The translations under genes were made by a program, and so were the position numbers. Positions 9,064 through 17,049 of a DNA stretch of 64,000 bases are shown piece after piece. The notes under the pieces were generated by a model that saw nothing but the letters and a program-made list of their open reading frames with translations, ran no database searches and was not told the DNA's origin. Origin of the DNA: Vibrio sp. MEBiC08052 (lineage in GTDB: Bacteria; Pseudomonadota; Gammaproteobacteria; Enterobacterales; Vibrionaceae); assembly GCF_001506075.1 (NCBI RefSeq), contig NZ_KQ947475.1, positions 3,458,660-3,522,659 on the forward strand, given 5' to 3'. Position 1 is the first letter of the stretch; each line of letters opens with the position of its first letter.

Positions 9064-11040
9064 CTAGATACCAATTGCCACTTCGTCAAGCACTAAAAAC
9101 ACCGACTCGTCCAAATGCCCTTCACTGATCTGTTTGCATACTTTACGCCGGACCGCCAATCCAGAGATCAATCGTTCAATTGACAAATGTTTATTGCGAC
9201 TACGAGAATTATACAGCTCAATAGTCTTGCTCAGAGTCTCGTAAGGGAGCGCCGTATCACCGACTCTTAGCCAATCAAGCTTATCAATCAACTCCTGACA
9301 CTCTTCTCGGATTAATGATGGGGAATGCCCGGTCATCGCAGATAAAGCGCTTATACTGCGTTCCAGAGCCTCCTGTGAGGTATATTTTGACAAGGTGATC
9401 GTAATTTCATCGGCATTAATCTCAACCAGATGTTTACGCAACTTGACCCTGCGGCCCAAATTGCCTCTGGGGGACGGTGCTTTACGTTGGATGGGTTCAA
9501 ACTCACCATCAATAATTGAAGCAAGCTCCTCCAGTTTCTGTTTAGAGACCATCTCATGGCGAAGTGGATTCGGTAAAGTTGGTGCCATGTTGCGTTTTCC
9601 CGCATTGGTTGTTCTCGCTCTGGAGAAACGCAAAACTTCTTCAACATCACATCTAATATCCACTTCATAATCTGACAGTTTGCCTTTGGTATGAATCGAT
9701 CGGACAGACAGGTGATACCCCCACAGATTGACGACAAATAAATCGTCATCCCCTTTTCCTTCGGATAAACGCCGCAACTCACGGATCAGATCCATCGAAA
9801 AACGCCGCCATTCAATATTGCGGGCCAACTTCTGATTCAGCTCAGATAACAGCATAGTGTCATGATGCCGACGGGACATCCGGCTCCGAAAATAAGAATA
9901 GAGTTGGAATACCAGAGTATGCTGTTTCAGAATCTCCGGTGGAAACAGGAAAAAGTAATCCCGCGTTAGCAGCTCTTCATAAAATGAGGGTTCCCAAACC
10001 AAAATATAGAGATTGGGTTTGATCTTAATCTCTCCGTCAGCACCTTCAACCGGTGCTTCTTCTGAAGCTGTGATCGTTCGGGCCAGAAAGCGGAAACGAT
10101 CACTTTTAAATCCTTCCGGCATATTTTCACTGAGCCAACGTCCAGTTAGTTCATGAAGCTGAAAGTCAGTAAATTCAATGCGATCAATACTGTCTCGGAT
10201 AGAGTCTCTCGCCGGTCCGCTATCCTTTTTGCCACGAAGTGACAAAATATCCGTGATATAAAGCGGTGTTTTATTCGGAATTTGTTTCGCGTTCAGATGA
10301 TATTCTTCGCGTTGATGATCATGGTATTGAACGGTTAATGTAAACAGGGCAAACAATGTCATCAGATCATCGACAGTCATAATATTTTTGGATGATCTTG
10401 TTTCGATCACGGCTCGAGTCCCAGAAATTGAAACCATTGATTTCTGGTAATTCTTACGCGTTCTTGGTGGAGCCAACGCTTGATCGATAATGCCAGCCCA
10501 ATTGGTTGGTGAAACCACGAATTGATCGGCTTCGTCTTTGATCGCCGGGGGAGTATTTAATCCATACTCATTTAACAAGCGCCGATTGACTTGAGTTTGT
10601 GCTAACGCTTTTGAGCGTTTTTGTTTTTCTGATTGTTTCACTGATTCGGTAATCAGGCTGGTGGCTCCCAATGATGAAATTAGTTGACTGGGATTAATAA
10701 ATTTATGCAGCATCGTTTTGCCGGCAAGGCCTTCTTCGAACCGGACAGGAATTTGTTCGAAGAGACCAATACTGACTGCTGCGCGTAATCGTTGCTGGAT
10801 CGCGGCTCTGGTTAACTGCCCATCTGCGGCTTCGATCAGCTCTGTCGTTGAGACCAAGCCGTCTTTACTACTCATGCCTTTTAGAGAGACTAAATTCAGT
10901 AGTTCAATGATGCTTCTGGTCACACCTTTAAAGTGTTGATACTGTTCTATCCAATTGATCGATGGTTCTGATACCTGAAAAAGATGTCCATCTTTATGAT
11001 TTCTAGGAGCTTTGATTAATATTTTTTCGTGGGTGCTCAT
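9064..11040 (-). CDS. rctB: RctB, chromosome II replication initiator
   Basis: The 658-residue product has the length I recall for V. cholerae RctB and matches it along most of its length, for example DGLVSTTELIEAADGQLTR, ADQFVVSPTNWAGIIDQAL, PLYITDILSLRGKKDSG, RWLSENMPEGFKSDRFRF and NAGKRNMAPTLPNPLR. RctB binds the GATC-containing iterons and other origin sites, opens the origin and also represses its own gene. Its central part is built of winged-helix domains like those of plasmid initiators. The C-terminal third is the least conserved and governs autoregulation. ATG 11040 (MSTHEKIL) is preferred to 11052 because AGGA lies just upstream and the length fits. The gene is transcribed away from the origin. 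Confidence 0.97.
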   Translation of the reverse strand: MSTHEKILIKAPRNHKDGHLFQVSEPSINWIEQYQHFKGVTRSIIELLNLVSLKGMSSKDGLVSTTELIEAADGQLTRAAIQQRLRAAVSIGLFEQIPVRFEEGLAGKTMLHKFINPSQLISSLGATSLITESVKQSEKQKRSKALAQTQVNRRLLNEYGLNTPPAIKDEADQFVVSPTNWAGIIDQALAPPRTRKNYQKSMVSISGTRAVIETRSSKNIMTVDDLMTLFALFTLTVQYHDHQREEYHLNAKQIPNKTPLYITDILSLRGKKDSGPARDSIRDSIDRIEFTDFQLHELTGRWLSENMPEGFKSDRFRFLARTITASEEAPVEGADGEIKIKPNLYILVWEPSFYEELLTRDYFFLFPPEILKQHTLVFQLYSYFRSRMSRRHHDTMLLSELNQKLARNIEWRRFSMDLIRELRRLSEGKGDDDLFVVNLWGYHLSVRSIHTKGKLSDYEVDIRCDVEEVLRFSRARTTNAGKRNMAPTLPNPLRHEMVSKQKLEELASIIDGEFEPIQRKAPSPRGNLGRRVKLRKHLVEINADEITITLSKYTSQEALERSISALSAMTGHSPSLIREECQELIDKLDWLRVGDTALPYETLSKTIELYNSRSRNKHLSIERLISGLAVRRKVCKQISEGHLDESVFLVLDEVAIGI

Positions 11041-11137
11041 TTTCCTGTCCATATCACATTTGATGTAATATTGATATTTTTCCGAGCATAAAGAAAAATA
11101 TTCTATAAATAAAGAAAAAATTATTGCTCTTAAAAAC

Positions 11138-11186
11138 TGATCTTCTTGATTATTAATGATCTTAAATGGTTATATGATCTTATGAT
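11138..11186 (-). other. Probable origin unwinding element with ATCA repeats
   Basis: On the minus strand five ATCA tetramers (at 11186, 11178, 11160, 11150 and 11141, read leftward) lie within 49 bp of very AT-rich DNA between the iterons and rctB. The V. cholerae chromosome II unwinding element is known to carry ATCA repeats that RctB binds as single strand. The whole segment 11060-11240 is AT-rich. Assignment is by motif and position. Confidence 0.65.
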
Positions 11187-11250
11187 CTGAGTAAGAAAAA
11201 GCTCGTAATTAATTGTAATAAAACAATATTTTTATTGCGTCGATGAAAGC

Positions 11251-11371
11251 ATGATCATGGTACGTCAGGAACGATGATCAATTAGATATTGAAAGCATGA
11301 TCATTACGCGGCTGAAGCATGATCATTTGTGTTTCGGAATCATGATCAATATCTTCTTTGAAGCATGATCA
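11251..11371 (+). repeat. Six phased RctB iterons (oriCII core)
   Basis: ATGATCA occurs in the same direction at 11251, 11274, 11297, 11319, 11342 and 11365, giving spacings of 23, 23, 22, 23 and 23 bp, about two helical turns. Most are preceded by GAAAGC or AGC. Each includes GATC, so binding should respond to Dam methylation as in V. cholerae, whose origin also has six 12-mer iterons spaced this way. They are flanked by the ATCA-rich element on one side and the DnaA box on the other. Confidence 0.95.
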
Positions 11372-11386
11372 AGATGCATACACAAC

Positions 11387-11395
11387 TTATCCACA
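11387..11395 (+). other. DnaA box
   Basis: TTATCCACA, a perfect consensus DnaA box, lies 16 bp after the sixth iteron. It is the only perfect copy noticed in the origin region. In V. cholerae DnaA is required, with RctB, for chromosome II replication. Confidence 0.9.
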
Positions 11396-11461
11396 TGCTT
11401 GGTTTACTGTTTATCGTCAATCAGATTATATTTTGCTTCAATTCTGAACAACCCCGCAAGC

Positions 11462-11867
11462 ATGATCAAGGTACCTTGTTTCTAACTTCCCTTTCCCTGC
11501 GATTTTGTTGACTTTTGGATAATCGAAAAACATATTTTTTGGGAAATAACTCTATATATATCAAGTTCGGTCGTCACGTAAGCATGATCAAGGAGTGATG
11601 GTGCCCTACTCTTCTGAAACTATGTCAGTTCAATTTAGTGCTTAATTCAGATAAAGAAGACGCATCCCCCAGTTGAATTGACACCATCCGTAGTTAAACC
11701 AAGAAAACTCATGCTTCCGAGAAAGATTTTTCTTGATCATTGTTCCGAGTATTTGATCATCAGATCATAAATGCGTTGACTGAATTTACATTGCTCATAT
11801 CCCTTGATCATGCTTCTATTTTTTCTGTCGCATCTGGAAAAATGATCAAGGTGGCATGCCATGATCA
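11462..11867. other. Second cluster of iteron-like sites (rctA-equivalent region)
   Basis: Further ATGATCA cores occur at 11462 and 11584 on the plus strand, at 11734-11740, 11754-11760 and 11805-11811 on the minus strand, and at 11842 and 11861 on the plus strand. Unlike the core array they have mixed orientation and irregular spacing. In V. cholerae the region between the origin core and parA (rctA) is a non-coding negative control locus with 12-mer and 39-mer RctB sites. This stretch holds that position. I could not define the 39-mers. A 62-codon frame at 11740-11928 is not considered a gene. An imperfect inverted repeat spans 11597-11688. Confidence 0.7.
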
Positions 11868-12303
11868 TCTTTCCGGTGGTTCTTTATTGATTTGCTATCC
11901 ACGATATGTGAGCCATTTGATTAAATGACGATTTACGACGGATATTTTTCTTTATTCTGGCATTTCGGAAGTTTTTTTTGACAGAATCAAACTAATCGCT
12001 GACTGACAAACGCCTATTTTCCAGAGGGCCAGTTTTCAAGATATTCCGGTTTTCAGCATCTTAGCTCAAGAGAAGCGTATAAAATGGTCTCGATTAACGC
12101 TGATGATGATGATTTGGGAAGTATCGTATGCAGTTGAAATCACAACCACCGTAAGTATCGGGGCTCTTTCAATCGTTCCGGTATCATGATTCTCGGTATG
12201 CATGTGTATCACTACCTATAGTTTTGATATCGATAAAACCTCATTTTCATGAAGTATTTTTAAATAATGAAGGAAGCTGTGTGATTTGATAAGTGAAATG
12301 AAA
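11868..12303. promoter_or_regulatory. Remainder of origin intergenic region, upstream of parA2
   Basis: No gene was seen. Two related AT-rich segments begin with TTTCATGAA (12245 and 12335) and run into T-rich tracts; they might be part of longer RctB sites or chance. The parAB2 promoter should lie in or just after this segment. Confidence 0.35.
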
Positions 12304-12316
12304 TTTACAATGTAAA
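12304..12316. other. parS2 centromere site (between origin and parA2)
   Basis: TTTACAATGTAAA is an exact match to the vibrio chromosome II centromere consensus TTTACANTGTAAA bound by ParB2. It lies about 200 bp upstream of parA2. Confidence 0.9.
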
Positions 12317-12523
12317 ATGTGACAAGGTAACACTTTCATGAAATGTTGTTTTTAAGGCTGAGCATGAAACAATTTTTGATAGGAATTTTAATTTTTTCAT
12401 TAAATCGTCTCTTAGTAGACACTTAACTGTGATATTTATCTAAAATTGATTGTACACCTTTTTATTGTCAATAAATAAATTTGCTGTACAATAATGTCAT
12501 GTCACTCATTATGGATATTGGCA

Positions 12524-13741
12524 ATGAAGAGAGAACAAACCATAGATAATCTCTACCAACTCGCTGAACAAACCAAACAAGTTCAGGCTGATCGGATTGA
12601 GATCGTCCTTGAAGAACGTAAAGACGAGCACTTTCCCCCAATGTCTAAGGCATTGATGGAAACGCGTTCCGGCCTCACGCGGCGAAAGCTGGATGAAGCT
12701 ATTGCAAAGATGGAAGCTGAGGGACATCAGTTTACCAAAAATAATGCCAATCATTATTCGATTTCTCTTGCTGAAGCGCATATGCTGATGGATGCGGCCG
12801 GTGTGTCTACTTTCCATCAACGTAAAAAGAACAATGATAATAAGCCATGGATTATTAATGTTCAGAATCAAAAAGGTGGTACGGGAAAATCGATGACTGC
12901 GGTTCATCTGTCTGCCTGTCTGGCGTTAAATCTGGATAAAAGATACCGTATTTGCTTAATCGATTTAGATCCTCAAGGATCATTACGTCTATTCCTGAAT
13001 CCTCAGATTAGTACGGAAGAGAATGAAAATATTTTCTCTGCTGTGGATATCATGCTAGACAATGTACCGGATGGCACGATTGTGGACCGTTCTTTTTTGA
13101 ATAAGAATGTGCTGATGTCCACTCAGTACCCGAACTTGAAAACCATTTCTGCTTTTCCTGAAGATGCGATGTTTAATGCTGAAGCATGGCAATATTTATC
13201 ACAAAATCAGTCACTGGATATTGTGCGTCTATTGAAAGAGAAGTTGATTGATAAAATTGCTGATGATTTTGATATTATTGTCATCGATACGGGGCCACAC
13301 GTTGATCCTTTAGTCTGGAATGCGATGTATGCTTCTAATGCGCTTTTGATACCATGCGCAGCGAAACGTCTGGATTGGGCATCAACCGTTAATTTCTTCC
13401 AGCATTTACCAACGGTCTATGAAATGTTTCCGGAAGATTGGAAGGGGCTTGAATTCGTTCGTTTGGTACCGACGATGTTCGAGGATGATAATAAAAAGCA
13501 AGTTTCTGTTTTGACGGAGATGAATTATCTGCTCGGAGAGCAGGTTATGATGGCAACGATACCACGTAGTCGGGCATTTGAAACCTGCGCTGATACCTAT
13601 AGCACGGTGTTTGATTTAACTTCAGGTGATTTTGAAGGTGGGAAGAAAACACTGGCGACAGCGCAAGATGCTGTTCAAAAAAGTGCATTGGAGCTTGAGA
13701 GAGTTCTACATACACATTGGCCGTCGTTGAATCAGGGGTAA
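12524..13741 (+). CDS. parA2: ParA2, chromosome II partition ATPase
   Basis: The 405-residue protein (start MKREQTIDNLYQLAEQTKQV) matches V. cholerae ParA2. An N-terminal DNA-binding part (about 1-105, with a winged-helix-like RSGLTRRKLDEAIAKMEAEG) is followed by a ParA/MinD ATPase domain with deviant Walker A QKGGTGKS (residues 116-123), LIDLDPQGS, and FDIIVIDTGP as Walker B. ParA2 forms filaments on DNA and moves the chromosome II origin through ParB2. The start at 12524 fits the family; the frame is open to 12494 but the extra residues have no match. It is followed 6 bp later by parB2. Confidence 0.97.
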   Translation: MKREQTIDNLYQLAEQTKQVQADRIEIVLEERKDEHFPPMSKALMETRSGLTRRKLDEAIAKMEAEGHQFTKNNANHYSISLAEAHMLMDAAGVSTFHQRKKNNDNKPWIINVQNQKGGTGKSMTAVHLSACLALNLDKRYRICLIDLDPQGSLRLFLNPQISTEENENIFSAVDIMLDNVPDGTIVDRSFLNKNVLMSTQYPNLKTISAFPEDAMFNAEAWQYLSQNQSLDIVRLLKEKLIDKIADDFDIIVIDTGPHVDPLVWNAMYASNALLIPCAAKRLDWASTVNFFQHLPTVYEMFPEDWKGLEFVRLVPTMFEDDNKKQVSVLTEMNYLLGEQVMMATIPRSRAFETCADTYSTVFDLTSGDFEGGKKTLATAQDAVQKSALELERVLHTHWPSLNQG

Positions 13742-13747
13742 GAGAAT

Positions 13748-14719
13748 ATGGCAATGAAAACATCAGAATTAAACGCAAAACTGTTTGGTAAAGCAGATAA
13801 GCGCCGGGCAACGACCCCACAAGAGGCGCAAAACGCTGCAAAAGAAAAAGCACATGTCATTGAATTGGCTGTGGCTGGCAAAGATTTAGTCACCTTTGAA
13901 TTACAGCGTATACCAGCAGATAGTATTGCGGCCCAGACGACCGTTTTTGAACGGAATGCCCGTGAACAGTCGTTTCTGAATGAACATGCATTGTCTGATA
14001 TTCTGAGTACGTTGCAAGACCGAGGGCAGCAATACCCAGCCGTTGGACGACGTTCAGCAGATGGTATGATTGAAGTGCTCGATGGTAGCCGACGTCGGAT
14101 GGCTTGTATTCTGGCGAATCAGGACTTCTTCGTTTATGTTGCAAACGGCATTAATGAAGAACATGCCAAATTCTTGTCTGACGTGGCAAACGCGCACAAG
14201 CCGTTATCTCTTTACGAAAAGGGAAAAGAGATGCAGGCGAAGTTGGATAGTGGTGAGGCTGAAGATCAAAAAGCCTTAGCAAAAATGTTCCAATGCAGTG
14301 AAGCTCTCGTCAGTGGTGCATTGAAGGCTGCCGCGTTACCTCTTGAGTTACTTCAGGCTTATCCCAATGTTGTTGAACTTGGTCGCCCGACTATCGTAAA
14401 ACTTCATAAGCAATATAGTGTTCTGGATGAGGAACAGCGAGAGCAACTCTTAGATAAATGTCGTGCCGATGGCGAATTTGTCTGGCAAAAAAGTGATGTT
14501 CAAGGTGTTGCTAGATTGACGAAAGAAGTGACGGAAACACTGGAACAGTGGATGGCCTCACTTGCACCGAAGCAGGAAGTTGCCTCTCATAAAATTGAAT
14601 TGGTCAAAGGACGTGTTAGTTATACGCGTAAAGGCAGTCAGTTAGTACTGAATCTGAAGCGGGTTGATGATCAGCTCATGGATGAATTGTTTGAATTTAT
14701 TCAGAGTAAAATGAATTAA
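13748..14719 (+). CDS. parB2: ParB2, chromosome II centromere-binding protein
   Basis: The 323-residue ParB-family protein has an N-terminal nuclease-like/CTP-binding region (RREQSF-like NAREQSFLNEHALSD, then YPAVGRR and VLDGSRRRMA), a central helix-turn-helix (ALAKMFQCSEALVSGALKAA, about residues 175-195) and a C-terminal dimerisation domain. It binds the parS2 sites found in this window and works with ParA2 to segregate chromosome II. The ribosome site AAGAGAAT sits just before ATG 13748. It forms an operon with parA2 and ends in a strong terminator. Confidence 0.97.
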   Translation: MAMKTSELNAKLFGKADKRRATTPQEAQNAAKEKAHVIELAVAGKDLVTFELQRIPADSIAAQTTVFERNAREQSFLNEHALSDILSTLQDRGQQYPAVGRRSADGMIEVLDGSRRRMACILANQDFFVYVANGINEEHAKFLSDVANAHKPLSLYEKGKEMQAKLDSGEAEDQKALAKMFQCSEALVSGALKAAALPLELLQAYPNVVELGRPTIVKLHKQYSVLDEEQREQLLDKCRADGEFVWQKSDVQGVARLTKEVTETLEQWMASLAPKQEVASHKIELVKGRVSYTRKGSQLVLNLKRVDDQLMDELFEFIQSKMN

Positions 14720-14746
14720 CGTCTCGATTGATTACTTGAAATAAGT

Positions 14747-14774
14747 AAGCTCGGTGATTCACCGGGCTTTTTTT
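14747..14774 (+). terminator. Rho-independent terminator after parB2
   Basis: The stem AAGCTCGGTG / CACCGGGCTT has a 3-nt loop and is followed by a T run. It lies 28 bp after the parB2 stop. Confidence 0.92.
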
Positions 14775-14862
14775 AATCCTAGATTCCTCATGAGAAATAC
14801 TTCCCTTTCCTCAGATGATTTGTATGATGTGATACCTATATTCCTGTTTTGACGGTTTTGCA

Positions 14863-16896
14863 ATGATGTCTGCTTTTTCTGAGGTTATTTCCCCATTACA
14901 GTCTTATCTGGAACAAACGTTCTACCGTGCCGGTATTGTACTGAGAGGCACACCTGAATGGACTGAAGCTCGATTATTGCAAGTGAAAGGCTATTTTGTC
15001 GGTCGGCATATTCAGCTCGGTGGTCATCCCAGAGAAGGATATGAATGGTTTGATATTAAGTCTGGCCGTCGTTTACTGGGTCAGGAATGTCGGCTGTTAC
15101 TGGTTGATTTATCGGTTGGGTTTGATGCTGACAGTTTTAATGCTGCGCTTGGAGCGCTGCAAGGCGGTGGGCTGTTGGTGTTTGTCGATGCCCCTATGGT
15201 GACTGAAAATTTAAATCCAGCCCAGCAATGGTTACAGCGGGCGCTGGATCGACTGATATTAGTAGATGAATTACAGCCGTCTGTCAAAGTTGATTTTCCT
15301 TCGATCCCATTGACACGAGTCTATCGATTTGAGCAACAGGAAAAAGCGATAGAGTCAATTGTTCATGTTGTTGAAGGACATCGTAAACGTCCCTTGGTAT
15401 TGACTGCAGATCGCGGTCGGGGGAAAAGCAGTGCCCTAGGTATCGCTGCATCCGTTTTAATGAAGCAACGTTCATCAATTCAGATCATTGTTACGGCCCC
15501 TACCTTTACAGCAGTTGGCCCGATTTTCAGCCATCTTCAGCGAATGCTTCCAGAAGGACAAATACAGGGGAAGACCTTCATTTATCTGCAAGCCAAGCTC
15601 CAATTCATCGCACCGGATGAACTGGCTCATACACGTCCGGGCTGTGATCTGCTGTTGATTGACGAAGCCTCTGCGATACCGATATCGATGCTCACCGCTT
15701 TAACCAATTACTATCATCGTTTAGTTTTTTCGACCACCATTCATGGCTACGAAGGATGCGGCAGAGGATTTACGCTCAAATTTTTACCGTGGTTAAAGCA
15801 CAACAGGCCCGGTTTAACACATCAAACGTTATCAACCCCGATTCGCTGGGCTGAAGGTGACCCACTTGAGCGCTGGCAATATCAGACATTTTTACTTGAT
15901 GCCGAGTTGCCCACCGTAGAGGATGTACAAGATGGCCCGGTTCAGTATCGTCATCTAACGCGTGAAGTGTTGCTGAACGTTCCTGAGTTGTTCGCAAATA
16001 TCTTTTCTTTGCTAACCAATGCCCATTATCAGACAACACCAAACGATTTAATGGGTATTCTTTTTGATTCGAATATCACGGTATTTATTGCGCAGAGAGC
16101 ACATCATCTGGTGGGATGTATTCTTGCGATACAGGAAGGGCCGTTATCACCAGCCGCAGTTACAAGAATTCAATACGGTCAGCATCGCCCTAAAGGGCAT
16201 CTTGTGCCCACATCTTTGGTGAATCAACTCGGGTTATCTGATGCGGCTGGTTTGTCTTGTTGTCGAGTGATGCGAATTGCGATCCATCCTGCTTGGCAAG
16301 GGCGAGGATATGGCTCCGCGCTACTGTCCGAATTGATCCGTCAATGTCCGACTGACTATATGGCTACCAGCTTTGGTGCAACTTCTGCGCTACTTCAGTT
16401 TTGGGGAAAAAATGGTTTTCACCCAGTGAAAATTGGTTCGCGTAGAGATCAGGCAAGTGGCTGTTATTCCGTTATGATGATTTACCGCAATTCGTATTCG
16501 TGGTTTGAGGCTGCGAGAAAACAGTTTTCCTACTACTTCCCACATGCTTTAAAAACTGAGCTTACTCGTCTAGAACCCGACGTTGTTCGGCAACTACTAA
16601 AGATGAGTGTCAATTTACCGATAATAGACATACCAGTCGCATTGATTCAAAATTATGCTCAGGGTGGTTCCAATTATGAGAGTGTCGCTGTATGGCTATC
16701 TCTCTATATTTCAGTTCTTCCATATGAGCATATTGATATGATTGACGATTTATTGATTGAAAAAGTTTTACAGAATCAGGCGTGGTCAACGATTGTTTCT
16801 CATTCTTCTATGACTGGCAGAAAACAGATTGAGCAGAAAATCCGAGACAACCTTTCATCTATCATCGCGAGTTTACAGTGTAAATTTGAGTCTTAA
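14863..16896 (+). CDS. tmcA: tRNA(Met) cytidine acetyltransferase TmcA
   Basis: The 677-residue cytosolic enzyme makes N4-acetylcytidine at the wobble base of elongator tRNA-Met using acetyl-CoA and ATP. Domains in order: N-terminal DUF1726-like region (about 1-125), RNA-helicase/ATPase domain with Walker A TADRGRGKSSALG (residues 181-193) and the DEAS Walker B LLLIDEASAIP, GNAT acetyltransferase domain (CRVMRIAIHPAWQGRGYGSALL binding acetyl-CoA), and a C-terminal tRNA-binding region. Length is like E. coli TmcA (671). The start could be either of two adjacent ATGs; the ribosome site is weak. A parS2 site overlaps the last codons. Confidence 0.95.
   Translation: MMSAFSEVISPLQSYLEQTFYRAGIVLRGTPEWTEARLLQVKGYFVGRHIQLGGHPREGYEWFDIKSGRRLLGQECRLLLVDLSVGFDADSFNAALGALQGGGLLVFVDAPMVTENLNPAQQWLQRALDRLILVDELQPSVKVDFPSIPLTRVYRFEQQEKAIESIVHVVEGHRKRPLVLTADRGRGKSSALGIAASVLMKQRSSIQIIVTAPTFTAVGPIFSHLQRMLPEGQIQGKTFIYLQAKLQFIAPDELAHTRPGCDLLLIDEASAIPISMLTALTNYYHRLVFSTTIHGYEGCGRGFTLKFLPWLKHNRPGLTHQTLSTPIRWAEGDPLERWQYQTFLLDAELPTVEDVQDGPVQYRHLTREVLLNVPELFANIFSLLTNAHYQTTPNDLMGILFDSNITVFIAQRAHHLVGCILAIQEGPLSPAAVTRIQYGQHRPKGHLVPTSLVNQLGLSDAAGLSCCRVMRIAIHPAWQGRGYGSALLSELIRQCPTDYMATSFGATSALLQFWGKNGFHPVKIGSRRDQASGCYSVMMIYRNSYSWFEAARKQFSYYFPHALKTELTRLEPDVVRQLLKMSVNLPIIDIPVALIQNYAQGGSNYESVAVWLSLYISVLPYEHIDMIDDLLIEKVLQNQAWSTIVSHSSMTGRKQIEQKIRDNLSSIIASLQCKFES
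16872..16884. other. parS2 centromere site (3' end of tmcA)
   Basis: TTTACAGTGTAAA is an exact parS2 consensus match inside the last codons of tmcA, 46 bp from a second identical copy. Confidence 0.88.
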
Positions 16897-16917
16897 TCAA
16901 TAAATCAAATTTGTCTA

Positions 16918-16930
16918 TTTACAGTGTAAA
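16918..16930. other. parS2 centromere site (after tmcA)
   Basis: A second TTTACAGTGTAAA lies in the gap between tmcA and the FapA-like gene. The pair is centred about four helical turns apart. Confidence 0.88.
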
Positions 16931-17049
16931 TTTGTTAAGTTGGTGACCCAGCACTGAGTTTTCAATGGCGCTTATTTAGTTGCCGCCATGAGATGAGTAA
17001 AATGTAAGCAAATAGAATGGATTGCGATATGTACGATAAGGACGAGTAG

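Noticed and set aside
9351..9782. Long alternative frame inside rctB
   Set aside because: A shadow of the rctB gene in another frame; the RctB translation fully explains the region.
10315..10324. ATGATCATGG inside rctB, similar to the first iteron
   Set aside because: Explained by a conserved protein segment (YHDHQ) and found also in cyoB coding sequence; no further iteron flank.
11740..11928. 62-codon frame in the origin control region, in the place of rctA
   Set aside because: No ribosome site or family likeness, and it is packed with iteron-like sites; the V. cholerae rctA locus is likewise regarded as non-coding.
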